Assembly (NCBI GenBank): GCA_029256705.1
Contig: JAQSXK010000001.1
Span: 124,001-188,000 of the forward strand
DNA from: Clostridia bacterium
Lineage (GTDB): Bacteria; Bacillota; Clostridia; TANB77; CAG-465
DNA length: 64,000 nt
Direction of reading: 5' to 3'
Of the stretch, positions 29,184 through 38,932 are shown piece after piece. The translations under genes and the position numbers were made by a program. Below the pieces are notes generated by a model. It was not told the origin of the DNA, searched no databases, and saw nothing but the letters and a program-made list of their open reading frames with translations. How positions within the stretch are numbered: position 1 is the first letter of the stretch; each line of letters opens with the position of its first letter.

Positions 29184-30302
29184 TTAATTTATCTTTATAA
29201 GTTCATATTCCATACTACCTATACCAATTTCTTTCGCATATTCTAAACCAAATTTCCAATTAGTATTTGGATGTGTTATATTAAAATTATCTGTATCTTG
29301 TACTTTAGGTACATTTATTTCTAGTAAACTGTTTTTAATTGGTTGTTCTTTATTAGCTAAATCTGCACAAGCCATATCTAAGGCAACTGGATCAAATGAT
29401 GCGAGCATCCCTATATTTGGTATAATTGGTATATCATTTTCCGAATGACAATCACAATTTGGAGACACATCTACTATTAGACTAATATGAAAATTAGGTT
29501 TATCTTTAAGAACTGCTTTTGTATATTCAGCTATTTTCATATTTAATATATCATTTGATTCATCACCTGAAGCAGATATTGCATCATAATTACATATTCC
29601 TATACATCTACCACAACCTACACACTTATTTATATCAATAGCAGCTATATTCTCCTCGTTATATGATATTGCATTGTGTGCACATATTTTTATACACTTT
29701 TTACATTTAACACATTTATTAGATCTTACAAATGGTTTACCTGCACTATGCATTTCCATTTTACCGGCTCTAGAACCTGCTCCCATTCCTATATTTTTAA
29801 GCGCTCCACCAAATCCAGTACATTCATGTCCTTTAAAATGATTAAGAGAAATTAATATGTCTGCATCTGCTATAGCTCTACCAATTTTAGCTTGTTTTAC
29901 ATATTTACCCTCTACATCTATTAACTCTTCGTCTGTTCCTTTAAGTCCATCTGCAATTATTACATGACATCCTGTTGAAAAAGGATTATATCCATTTTCA
30001 TATGCAGCATCTAAATGATCTAATGCATTTTTTCTTCTGCCAACATATAATGTATTACAATCTGTTAAAAATGGTTTACCACCTAACTCTTTAACTAAAT
30101 CTACAACTACTTTAGAATAGTTTGGACGTAAATATGCTAAGTTACCAGGTTCGCCAAAATGAATTTTAATAGCAGTAAATTTATTTTTAAAATCTATATT
30201 TTCTATTCCCGCTTTTTTTATTAATCTTTCTAATTTTTGAAGTAAATTATTACCCGGTCTTGCTTTAAAATCTGTGTAGTATACTTTAGACATTTCACTC
30301 AT
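29184..30302 (-). CDS. DUF362 domain protein with two 4Fe-4S clusters
   Basis: CVKCKKCIKICAHNAI, CVGCGRCIGICNYDAI; IKIHFGEPGNLAYLRPNY; NHFKGHECTGFGGALKNIGMG. Confidence 0.93.
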   Translation of the reverse strand: MSEMSKVYYTDFKARPGNNLLQKLERLIKKAGIENIDFKNKFTAIKIHFGEPGNLAYLRPNYSKVVVDLVKELGGKPFLTDCNTLYVGRRKNALDHLDAAYENGYNPFSTGCHVIIADGLKGTDEELIDVEGKYVKQAKIGRAIADADILISLNHFKGHECTGFGGALKNIGMGAGSRAGKMEMHSAGKPFVRSNKCVKCKKCIKICAHNAISYNEENIAAIDINKCVGCGRCIGICNYDAISASGDESNDILNMKIAEYTKAVLKDKPNFHISLIVDVSPNCDCHSENDIPIIPNIGMLASFDPVALDMACADLANKEQPIKNSLLEINVPKVQDTDNFNITHPNTNWKFGLEYAKEIGIGSMEYELIKIN

Positions 30303-30379
30303 TTTTATATTCCCCTTTTTAATTCACTTATATTATACTACATTATTTAATGCATGTAAATCTTTTATATGACTAAAAT

Positions 30380-30534
30380 TTATTTATATAAATCTATCTC
30401 AATTTTACCATCTTTTATTTCTATTATTATATCTGCTTTTTTCTGCAATTCTTCTATCATGTGTTATAATTATAAAAGTCGTTTTGTACTTAATATTTAT
30501 CTTTCTTAGAAGGTTATATATTTTAATTCCTGTT
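30380..30534 (-). pseudogene. ABC transporter ATPase C-terminal remnant with frameshift
   Basis: Minus strand ...KTTFIIITHDRRIAEK then, after +1 in an A6 run, ADIIIEIKDGKIEIDLYK*; matches D-loop/H-loop end of a MacB-like ATPase. Confidence 0.6.
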
Positions 30535-31278
30535 TTAAAGCATCTTCTTTAAATACCCTTCATTTAATAAATGCACCGTTTCAAACTTACCATTGTTAAA
30601 AACAGCCCAATTATTAAAAATACAAGGCATATTTTTTGCTTTTTCTAAACTATCTACTTTGAATAAATCTATTTCTATTTTATTATTTTCACAATATTCT
30701 TTTATTTGCGATATACAGTTAGGAATGTACGGACATTGCAATCCATAATATATTGTAAGTTTCTTTGAATCTATACTTTGTTTTTTAGCATTACTCGTAA
30801 AACTTGGTTTAGTACCATCAAAAGAAAGTGCTAATAATTCATATTCATTATCTATTGTATCAACAACTTCAAATCCAAACTTTTGCATAAACTTTTTATC
30901 TGATAAAAAAGGTGTTTTCTTTTTTGAACTAATGATACATACTCCAGACTTTTTGTTTTGTTTAGCATCTTCAATACAATACTCTAATAAACTTTTTCCA
31001 TATCCTTTTCCTTTAAAACTACCAGATACCCAAAGGCAATAAATATATATATAATTATTCCCTAGAGCAGGTACCCAAGCATTTTCAAGAGGAGCATATT
31101 CAATGAAAACTTTTCCTTTATCATCTAACTTTCTAAAAACGTGACCTTCTTTAATTCTCTCTTTAAGCCACTCTTTTTTACATTCAACACCTACTTGATG
31201 TTTTTTATCTGCAATTGCACAACATACATGTTCACTTGCTATATTATCAATTGTTAAATTAATAAAACTATCTTTCAT
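30535..31278 (-). CDS. GNAT N-acetyltransferase with YoaP-like C-terminal domain
   Basis: LWVSGSFKGKGYGKSLLEYCIEDAK; C-term LTIYYGLQCPYIPNCISQIKEYC. Confidence 0.85.
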   Translation of the reverse strand: MKDSFINLTIDNIASEHVCCAIADKKHQVGVECKKEWLKERIKEGHVFRKLDDKGKVFIEYAPLENAWVPALGNNYIYIYCLWVSGSFKGKGYGKSLLEYCIEDAKQNKKSGVCIISSKKKTPFLSDKKFMQKFGFEVVDTIDNEYELLALSFDGTKPSFTSNAKKQSIDSKKLTIYYGLQCPYIPNCISQIKEYCENNKIEIDLFKVDSLEKAKNMPCIFNNWAVFNNGKFETVHLLNEGYLKKML

Positions 31279-31457
31279 TTTTACCTCCTATATACATATA
31301 TAATTATATCATATTTATTTTTTTATCATTACTTTATATTAAATTTTTGCAAGAAAAGCTATAATTATTCTATTTAAAAGGCATTACAATAACTTTCTAG
31401 TATTAACAATTCTACTGTACAAGCATATTATATAAAATAGAAAGGAGTGATTAAAAC

Positions 31458-31976
31458 ATGAATGATTACTATAATCCATACGAATACTATGGTTTCTCAC
31501 CAATACATAATGTATATAGAGATTATCCATACATACGAAACACACCAATGAACAATACAAATATTCCAATAAGACTAGAAGATTATGGACCAGAACCATT
31601 TGTAGTTAATATTAATAATGTTACTAAACAAAATAACTATTACCGTACCGCGTTATGGACTGGGAAGCATTTACAAGTTACATTAATGAGTATAAATGTT
31701 AATGAATCAATAGGGTTAGAAATGCATCCTAATCTTGATCAATTTGTACGTATAGAGCAAGGTCAAGGTATAGTTATGGTTGGAGATAACAAAGACGATT
31801 TAAATTATAAAAGAGTTGTTTCAGATGACTTTGTCTTCATTATACCCGCTGGAAAATGGCACAACCTTGTTAATACCGGTAATATGCCTATTAAGTTATA
31901 CTCTATTTATGCACCACCAGAGCATCCGCAAGGAACAGTACATAAAACTAAACAAGAAGCAGAAGCTGATAAATAG
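31458..31976 (+). CDS. Cupin domain protein
   Basis: GLEMHPNLDQFVRIEQGQGIVMVG...FVFIIPAGKWHNLVNTG; Tyr/Asn-rich N-term. Confidence 0.88.
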   Translation: MNDYYNPYEYYGFSPIHNVYRDYPYIRNTPMNNTNIPIRLEDYGPEPFVVNINNVTKQNNYYRTALWTGKHLQVTLMSINVNESIGLEMHPNLDQFVRIEQGQGIVMVGDNKDDLNYKRVVSDDFVFIIPAGKWHNLVNTGNMPIKLYSIYAPPEHPQGTVHKTKQEAEADK

Positions 31977-32090
31977 AATTTAATATAAAATTATATAATA
32001 AATAAACTGTATATGTTTGGAAATTTTATACAGTTTTTTATTTAATTATTCTTAAAACATTCTATACTATTAAAAATTATATTATCAACT

Positions 32091-34049
32091 TTAAAGTATA
32101 TAGTCAGAATCTATATCAGCAATGTCAATATTAATTTTATCATTATTTTCATCTAGATTATAATTAAATTCTTTTTTATTATATATCCTATTTTTTAAAT
32201 ATTCTGCTAATTTTTTATCTTCACAATATACATAACATCCTTTTTGTCCCCTTGTCATTAAAGTTCTGTATGTGTTTTTAATTATTTCATCTGCTACCTT
32301 TAAAGCTTTTGAAGAATCTTCTTTATACATTTTTTTAATACCTTTTAGCGAATTATCTGTTGTAGCTCTTTGAGTAAAATCAGTTATAATTTGTCCATTT
32401 TCATATTTCAGATCTTTTCCAACAATTACACCAACATAATCAAATTCTAATCCTTGAGATGTATGTATACAACCAACTTCATTGACAGATTCTTCATCAA
32501 TTGCCCATGTAGTAGAATTATCTAAATTCCAACTCATATTAAAATTATATTCTGGTATTTGTATATCATATATATTTGTATTACCTTTACCATCTTTTAA
32601 CCAATTCCAACAATATCCAGCTAATATTCTTGCTTTATTATTTAATTTGTTCTTTTCAAATATAATATTTTTTAATTCATTAGGATCATCTAATATTTGT
32701 ATATCATACTCTAAATCATAAATATCATTTGCCGTATTTCTAATTTGTAGTACATCATCTATCCATGCTAGATACCCATTAGATCCATTACATCTAAATT
32801 GTGATTCCAATCTTACTATGCTTATCTCAGAATCCTCCATTTTGGCAAAATTTACAATTGATTTTATATTACCAATATCATATATATCTATTTTTTGGTG
32901 CTCATCAATAAAGAAAATGCTAAATTTAGATGCATTTATTATTTCTTTAATTTGATTTTCGCCTTGATTTTTAAACATTCCTGATTTAGCATTTAATCTA
33001 TGAGCCTCATCTACAATTAAAATATCAAATTCATTATATTTTGAATCACAGAATATACCTGTTCCCCTAAACAAATTATTTATTTGTGCTTGAGATAACT
33101 TTCCTTTTCTTAATTTGTTGGAATATACATTTCGTGGTGCCGCATTTTTTGTTATATAAAAACAATTCATAGATTTATTTAGTAAATCAACAAGAAGATT
33201 TATAGCTAAAACTGATTTGCCCGTTCCAGGTCCACCTTCTACAATCAAAGTTCTTTTTCTATTATCTGTATGTGAAAGCATCGCAAGCCTTTTTGCTTCT
33301 TCATAAACAACCTTCTGTTCATCTAATAACAAAAATTCTTCATTTCCATCTAGCATACTTTTTATACAATCTTGTAATGCTTTTGAAGGTCTAATCTTAC
33401 CATTATCTATATCATATAATGTTTTGCCATTATCACCATATTTTATATACTTTGAAATAAATTCAGATAATTTTTTAGAATCACCATTTAAAAATAAAGG
33501 GGCTTTTAGTATGTAGTTATCATATACTTTATTTTTCAATGGATCATTATTTATTTCCTTATAATTATGTAAATAAGCACAAGGAAATAGTAATATTTTA
33601 TTATCTTGTACACTTGTATTATAATCTTGTATCATAGTTGAATATGACCATGCCTGATATGAAGGATGTGTTACTCTTCTGTTTGAATTTCCAACATAAG
33701 TTTCAACTAACCCATCCATATTATCAATAAGTTTTATATTTTCCCATTGCTTTAATTCTATTATAATAGCAGATTGTTTTCTATTATTATCTTCGCCAGT
33801 TAAAATAAAATCTACTCTATTAGAAGTGTTTGGAATTTTATATTCAATGGCAACACCTGAATCACTAGGAATATTATCAAATTCTAAAACTTCTTTCATA
33901 AACTTCATAGAATTATGCCAAGATCTAATCTCATTAATAGATGTACTTTTTCCATATTTTTCTATAAACTTTGTATATATTTTACCTGATATAACATTTG
34001 TTTTAACATCGTTTATAAAATCTAATTTTCTCGCCTCATAAACTATCAT
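32091..34049 (-). CDS. DUF2075 helicase-like protein with N-terminal PD-(D/E)xK-like nuclease region
   Basis: Nuclease-like RVDFILTG...SAIIIELKQW; Walker A EGGPGTGKSVLA, Walker B ILIVDEAHRL, CIHTSQGLEFDYVGV, TRGQKGCYVYC. Confidence 0.88.
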   Translation of the reverse strand: MIVYEARKLDFINDVKTNVISGKIYTKFIEKYGKSTSINEIRSWHNSMKFMKEVLEFDNIPSDSGVAIEYKIPNTSNRVDFILTGEDNNRKQSAIIIELKQWENIKLIDNMDGLVETYVGNSNRRVTHPSYQAWSYSTMIQDYNTSVQDNKILLFPCAYLHNYKEINNDPLKNKVYDNYILKAPLFLNGDSKKLSEFISKYIKYGDNGKTLYDIDNGKIRPSKALQDCIKSMLDGNEEFLLLDEQKVVYEEAKRLAMLSHTDNRKRTLIVEGGPGTGKSVLAINLLVDLLNKSMNCFYITKNAAPRNVYSNKLRKGKLSQAQINNLFRGTGIFCDSKYNEFDILIVDEAHRLNAKSGMFKNQGENQIKEIINASKFSIFFIDEHQKIDIYDIGNIKSIVNFAKMEDSEISIVRLESQFRCNGSNGYLAWIDDVLQIRNTANDIYDLEYDIQILDDPNELKNIIFEKNKLNNKARILAGYCWNWLKDGKGNTNIYDIQIPEYNFNMSWNLDNSTTWAIDEESVNEVGCIHTSQGLEFDYVGVIVGKDLKYENGQIITDFTQRATTDNSLKGIKKMYKEDSSKALKVADEIIKNTYRTLMTRGQKGCYVYCEDKKLAEYLKNRIYNKKEFNYNLDENNDKINIDIADIDSDYIL

Positions 34050-34059
34050 TTCACACCTC

Positions 34060-34422
34060 TTACTTTAAGTCTTTGTATTTATCGTTTTTCCCTTTTGCTT
34101 TTTCAATGGGATATTTTAACTCATTCAAAGCAACTTTTCTTTTTAATTCAGTTGTTAAATCTATGTTATTCATTTGAGCAAAACGAATAACAAAATATAA
34201 TACATCTGCTAATTCATCTGCCACTTGTTCTCTTTTTTTCCCATTTATTATTCTATTCATTTGTTCTTCATTTTTAAATCTAAATAAATCTAATAATTCC
34301 CCTGCCTCTGTAGATATTCCTATTGCTAAATCCTTGGGGTTATGAAATTGCGACCAATCTCTATCATCGCAAAACTTACCTATTATTTCTTTTAACATAT
34401 TTATTGTATAGTTGTTATCCAT
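34060..34422 (-). CDS. MazG-like nucleotide pyrophosphohydrolase
   Basis: HNPKDLAIGISTEAGELLDLFRF...EQVADELADVLYFVIRFA (EExxE..ExxD). Confidence 0.9.
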   Translation of the reverse strand: MDNNYTINMLKEIIGKFCDDRDWSQFHNPKDLAIGISTEAGELLDLFRFKNEEQMNRIINGKKREQVADELADVLYFVIRFAQMNNIDLTTELKRKVALNELKYPIEKAKGKNDKYKDLK

Positions 34423-34551
34423 TAATATTACCTCCAAAAGTAACCTAATCAAATTTAATCTAATTTTATCACCTTTTAATTAGAAAATCAATTAATTAAG
34501 TCGTAATTTGTAAAATTATAGTAAATTTAGTATTTTATATTAGTTCCCTGA

Positions 34552-35361
34552 TTACATTCCTCTTTAAAACAAGCTGTTATAATCGATTTAATCATTAAAA
34601 GTCCTTGTCTTGGTGTTACAATACCAAAAGATAAAACAAACCCTTCTATCCCTTCCTCAGCCTTCACATTGGAGCAACAGAAACTTATCATACAACATGC
34701 AAATTTGTCTAGAGCTAAAAATGAGATATTACTTGCACTATATACTGGAATGAGAGTTAGTGAAATTATTTCACTATATGTGTCAGATATAGACTTTAAA
34801 AACAAAACAATAAATGTCAATAAAAACTGTTCGAATTATACAGACTTTGATGCAGAGTTTGGAAATAAAAACAAAAATGAAATATCTACAACTAAAACAA
34901 ATTCATCCACTAGGATGGTACCATTTATATCTGATAAAGTTGAAGAAGTATTAAGAGATCAAATACAAGTGATTGAAGATAACAAAAGAAAATTTGGTAA
35001 ATGTTATAGCAAAAAATCTCAGCTACTATTTGCAACTGAAAAAGGTGAGCTAAAATCCACATCTACTGTTTCAGCATGTTTCAATAGACTGTGTGATGTT
35101 ATAAACGAAATTGAAAATAAAAATATTAAACCTACAAGTAAGAAATATGTTAAAGTATTTGACAAGCATAATTTCCATATGATTAGACATACGTTTGCTA
35201 CTAGATGTTTAGAAGCTGGAATGAATATAAAAGTTGTATCTAAATTATTAGGTCACTCAAAAATACAATTAACCCTAGATATTTACTCTCACGTACTTGA
35301 ACAATTTCAAGATGAAGAAATATCTAAGGTTACAGATTATTTTAAGGATAAGGAGCTCTAG
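34552..35361 (+). pseudogene. N-terminally truncated tyrosine recombinase/integrase
   Basis: Frame is open from 34552; GMRVSE (R), HMIRHTFAT (HxxR), LLGHSK, DIYSHV (Y) all present, but most of the N-terminal core-binding domain missing; TGA immediately upstream. Confidence 0.75.
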
Positions 35362-35382
35362 TTTTTTAAGCTAGGTCTCCTT
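35347..35382. terminator. Convergent terminator
   Basis: AAGGAGctCTAG-ttttttaag-CTAGgtCTCCTT. Confidence 0.55.
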
Positions 35383-35386
35383 CTAA

Positions 35387-36103
35387 TTATAAACTTTTTA
35401 TTCCAACTGCTTCCTGGACTTCTTTAGAATTCAGATATTTTTTTTCTTCTTTTAAATCTAAAACCACTTCATTCAAATATTTGCTAGAGTAAAAATCAAC
35501 ATTTATTTCGATTTCATCATTAAATATTATTGAAAATATTCTATTTAATTCTTTTATAATTAGTTCTAATCTTTCAGCTTTATATATCTGAACTTTTAAA
35601 AGCATATTCACAAAATAGAAGTTAGTAAACATTCTATTTTCATCAGTAGTATAATTATTTTGCATATAACCAATTTTATTTGCTATCTTAGAAATTTCAA
35701 AATCATATTCCTTAATTAACCAATTCTTGTATTGAAAATCATATTTAGTGGAATTTTTATAACCAGTATATGCTTGACCGATTTTATCAATTTCTTTCAT
35801 TATATTATTAATCTTTTTATGATTTTTTATTTTAATAATATACTTTGCCTTTTCTTTCTTATATTTTTTTTCGCTTATAATATATTCGTTATTAACAAAA
35901 TAAATATATACTTTTTTATTAATTAATAGTATATCAAAAACATCTTTTATTACTTGTTTTATATCTTTATCAAACTTTTTTTCTATACTAAATAAATAAT
36001 TTTCATCTTTATTTAAATTAGATTTTATAGATATTTCTTTATCATATAGAAATATCTGAAATTTTCTGTATAACAAATCGGAATCACTAGAAACTCTCAA
36101 CAT
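35387..36103 (-). CDS. Hypothetical protein (238 aa)
   Basis: Overlaps 17 bp with upstream gene; likely translationally coupled. Confidence 0.65.
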   Translation of the reverse strand: MLRVSSDSDLLYRKFQIFLYDKEISIKSNLNKDENYLFSIEKKFDKDIKQVIKDVFDILLINKKVYIYFVNNEYIISEKKYKKEKAKYIIKIKNHKKINNIMKEIDKIGQAYTGYKNSTKYDFQYKNWLIKEYDFEISKIANKIGYMQNNYTTDENRMFTNFYFVNMLLKVQIYKAERLELIIKELNRIFSIIFNDEIEINVDFYSSKYLNEVVLDLKEEKKYLNSKEVQEAVGIKSL

Positions 36104-38531
36104 AATCTTCCACCTCTAATTCTTTAAAGTATTTATTATTAAAATCAATACCTTGTTTTTTGGATAACAGATACATACATATAGAATCAAATTTTAAAAC
36201 ATCAAATAAATCTCTACTTCTCTCACTATCTAAGCAACTCTTGATAAATTTATTTTCTGTAATTACTTCTATTTTATGTCCAAACATAGTGCTTATTTCC
36301 TCAACATTAATTAAATTATTTGAAATAATACTTTTCAAATAATTTTGGCTAAATTGATCTCTTATATATCTTTTTGCTCCAATACCATAATTATTTAAAT
36401 TAAAATCATTTAGTATATTAAGATAATCATTATTTATATTTTTTAAATACTCAAAAACAAGATATATTCCTTTAGCACTTTCGTGATATTTATAATTATT
36501 CGTTATGTTATAATGAAAAAATACAATACCATAAATATACATACAATCAATATATATATCCATAACAGTTTTTAATATATTGCCAGTTGAATCATCTAAA
36601 TTTGATAAATATATTTTATAGTTATCAATTCCTATTTTAGAGTAATATTCAAAATCTTTTATCGCTTTCTCAAATTTTTGATAATTGTTTTCATATAAAC
36701 TCTCTATAACACTTACAAAACTAATATTATAAAAGTACCCATAAGTGTCCTCAAAATTTTCATTCCAAGGACTTTTAATAATTTGTGCTACCATATTTTG
36801 ATTATATTCTCTAATTCTGCTATCAAGACTTTTTATATTTTCAACTTTTTCCATATTTAAAGTGTTTTTATAATTTTGATAATCTATCTTACAATCAGAA
36901 ATGATTGAATTTATTTTGTTATTTAAATTATCTATACTTTCAATTAAAGTGTCGTAAACTTTCTTAAGTGTTGTAGGTGTTTTATAATTAATATTACCAG
37001 AAGTATTGTTAATTATAATTTCAATTTTCTCATATATACTTCCTAAAAGCATTTCATATTTTTCTTTAATGTTATAAATATACTTAAATAATAATTCTTC
37101 TTTAACTTCATAAATTGGAGTTATTTTTTTGCCAAATATTTTTGCTTCGTTATTTAATCTATTGGTTAATAATACCATATTCTTAACTATATATTTATCT
37201 ATATGAAACTCATTAATATTTAATCCTTTAATTTTATGTACTTTGTCAGTATATACAAGTTTAAAAATATCATCATTATATTCTAAAAAGTTTAAATCTT
37301 TACGGATTTCAATAGCGTATTTGAACATTATTTTTTCTATTACAAAATTTAATAATGTTTCATTTATTTCGGTTTTATTCTCAATTTTAAACCAATTTAT
37401 TGTAATTTCAAATAAATCATTCGTTAATTTCTCTGACTTTTTAGTATATGATATGAATCTTTCATTCATATTAACAACTTCACTAATTAAAAGTTCTTTC
37501 TCATCTGTACTATATTCATTATTCTCTATTAATTGTTTATAAATAACTAATATTTCATTCTCTATTCTATCAGATATCCATTCATAATCTTCTTTGCCTC
37601 TAGGTTGTAATGGAAGTTTTGTGTTTATACCGATATTTTTTAACATACTATCACATGTAAACCAATTATCATTTATAATTTTTTTGATTGAAACTGTACT
37701 ATTCAACTCTATTGCAGAAAACATACCACAAACATATTTTTGCATATCATACATCATTTTAATGTAATCTATTTTATTGTAAATACTTAAACTATTCTTA
37801 TTTTCATTATAATACAAAACTATTACTGTTATATCCTTCTTTATTTTATTAACTTCATTAGCAAAATTATATTTATTATTTATTCTTGAAATCTCACAAA
37901 TATCTTTAATATGTGTTTTAAAAGATTCCAATATATTTTCAATAATACCCTCAAATGTTGATGCCCTTAACATTTTTTCTATTTTAATAATTGATTTCAA
38001 TACAAGATATATAAAAAATACATACATAAACATTATTATAAAATTAGGTATGTATGCCTTCATGTATATACGATCACATATGATTGCTAATACTCCATAG
38101 ATCACCAAAACTATTTCCAATCTTCTCTTACTAGTTTTTTTATTAACTATTCTATTAACTTCTAAAGGTAATTTATTATTACTATTTATTATTCCACCAA
38201 TTATTGAAAATAAAATAGTTAACATTAATAATAGTGTCCCCGTTATCATTTCTAAAGGTAATTTCCCAATATATTCTTCCTTAACTATATTCATTTTAAT
38301 ATTAATACTATAACGTAATATAATGGTTATCAAAGTTATTATCAATATATCTCTAATGATTTTAAATAATTCGCTTTTATTGAATTTGTATATACTCACT
38401 TTTTTAGATTTTATATAATTTTCCGTATTATACTTACATAATTTAAAAAATCTAAATATAGCTTGATTTACAATACAATTTATTGCATAAATATTTTCTG
38501 CTAGTTCTCTTATTTTATTTCGTGTAAACAT
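36087..38531 (-). CDS. Hypothetical 814-aa membrane protein
   Basis: Three to four TM in first 200 aa then long helical cytosolic region; SD gggggt. Confidence 0.75.
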   Translation of the reverse strand: MFTRNKIRELAENIYAINCIVNQAIFRFFKLCKYNTENYIKSKKVSIYKFNKSELFKIIRDILIITLITIILRYSINIKMNIVKEEYIGKLPLEMITGTLLLMLTILFSIIGGIINSNNKLPLEVNRIVNKKTSKRRLEIVLVIYGVLAIICDRIYMKAYIPNFIIMFMYVFFIYLVLKSIIKIEKMLRASTFEGIIENILESFKTHIKDICEISRINNKYNFANEVNKIKKDITVIVLYYNENKNSLSIYNKIDYIKMMYDMQKYVCGMFSAIELNSTVSIKKIINDNWFTCDSMLKNIGINTKLPLQPRGKEDYEWISDRIENEILVIYKQLIENNEYSTDEKELLISEVVNMNERFISYTKKSEKLTNDLFEITINWFKIENKTEINETLLNFVIEKIMFKYAIEIRKDLNFLEYNDDIFKLVYTDKVHKIKGLNINEFHIDKYIVKNMVLLTNRLNNEAKIFGKKITPIYEVKEELLFKYIYNIKEKYEMLLGSIYEKIEIIINNTSGNINYKTPTTLKKVYDTLIESIDNLNNKINSIISDCKIDYQNYKNTLNMEKVENIKSLDSRIREYNQNMVAQIIKSPWNENFEDTYGYFYNISFVSVIESLYENNYQKFEKAIKDFEYYSKIGIDNYKIYLSNLDDSTGNILKTVMDIYIDCMYIYGIVFFHYNITNNYKYHESAKGIYLVFEYLKNINNDYLNILNDFNLNNYGIGAKRYIRDQFSQNYLKSIISNNLINVEEISTMFGHKIEVITENKFIKSCLDSERSRDLFDVLKFDSICMYLLSKKQGIDFNNKYFKELEVEDYVESF

Positions 38532-38551
38532 ATTATACCCCCTATATTAAA

Positions 38552-38588
38552 AATGTAGCAACTATCATATTTTGATAATCGCTACATT
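38552..38588 (-). terminator. Intrinsic terminator between small ORF and 814-aa gene
   Basis: AATGTAGCgATTATCA-aaata-TGATAgTtGCTACATTTTT on minus strand, ending ~20 nt from the 38531 ATG. Confidence 0.65.
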
Positions 38589-38618
38589 CTCAACATATGA
38601 TGTTTTTAAATTCAAAGT

Positions 38619-38771
38619 TTAACAAATTATTTTTTTAACAATTGTTTTTATTCCATTTGAATTTTTCTCATATGTATAAATTTTATTTATGTTATATATT
38701 ATATCATCATTTCTTATATAATCAATGATTTGTCCTATATTTTCCCAATATTCCTTGAAATTTATCATCAT
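38619..38771 (-). CDS. Small protein (50 aa), function unknown
   Basis: Not in ORF track. MMINFKEYWENIGQIIDYIRNDDIIYNINKIYTYEKNSNGIKTIVKKIIC*; weak SD. Confidence 0.35.
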   Translation of the reverse strand: MMINFKEYWENIGQIIDYIRNDDIIYNINKIYTYEKNSNGIKTIVKKIIC

Positions 38772-38932
38772 AATTCGACCTTACTTATCTATTATATATT
38801 TCTCTTTCTTTCCCAACTGCAGCAAGATTACAGCAATATAACAAAACCATCATTTTTGAGTAGATATACCAAAAACCTTCAATCGTTATGACTTTAAAGA
38901 GCTGTTTTAATGGTTTATTAAGTTTATTATAA

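Noticed and set aside
34527-34820. Minus-strand 97-aa ORF
   Set aside because: Antisense to integrase remnant that has intact catalytic motifs.
38780-38930. Possible coding remnant (KPLKQLFKVITIEGFWYIYSKMMVLLYCCNLAAVGKE, minus)
   Set aside because: No start or SD, no family recognised; insufficient support.
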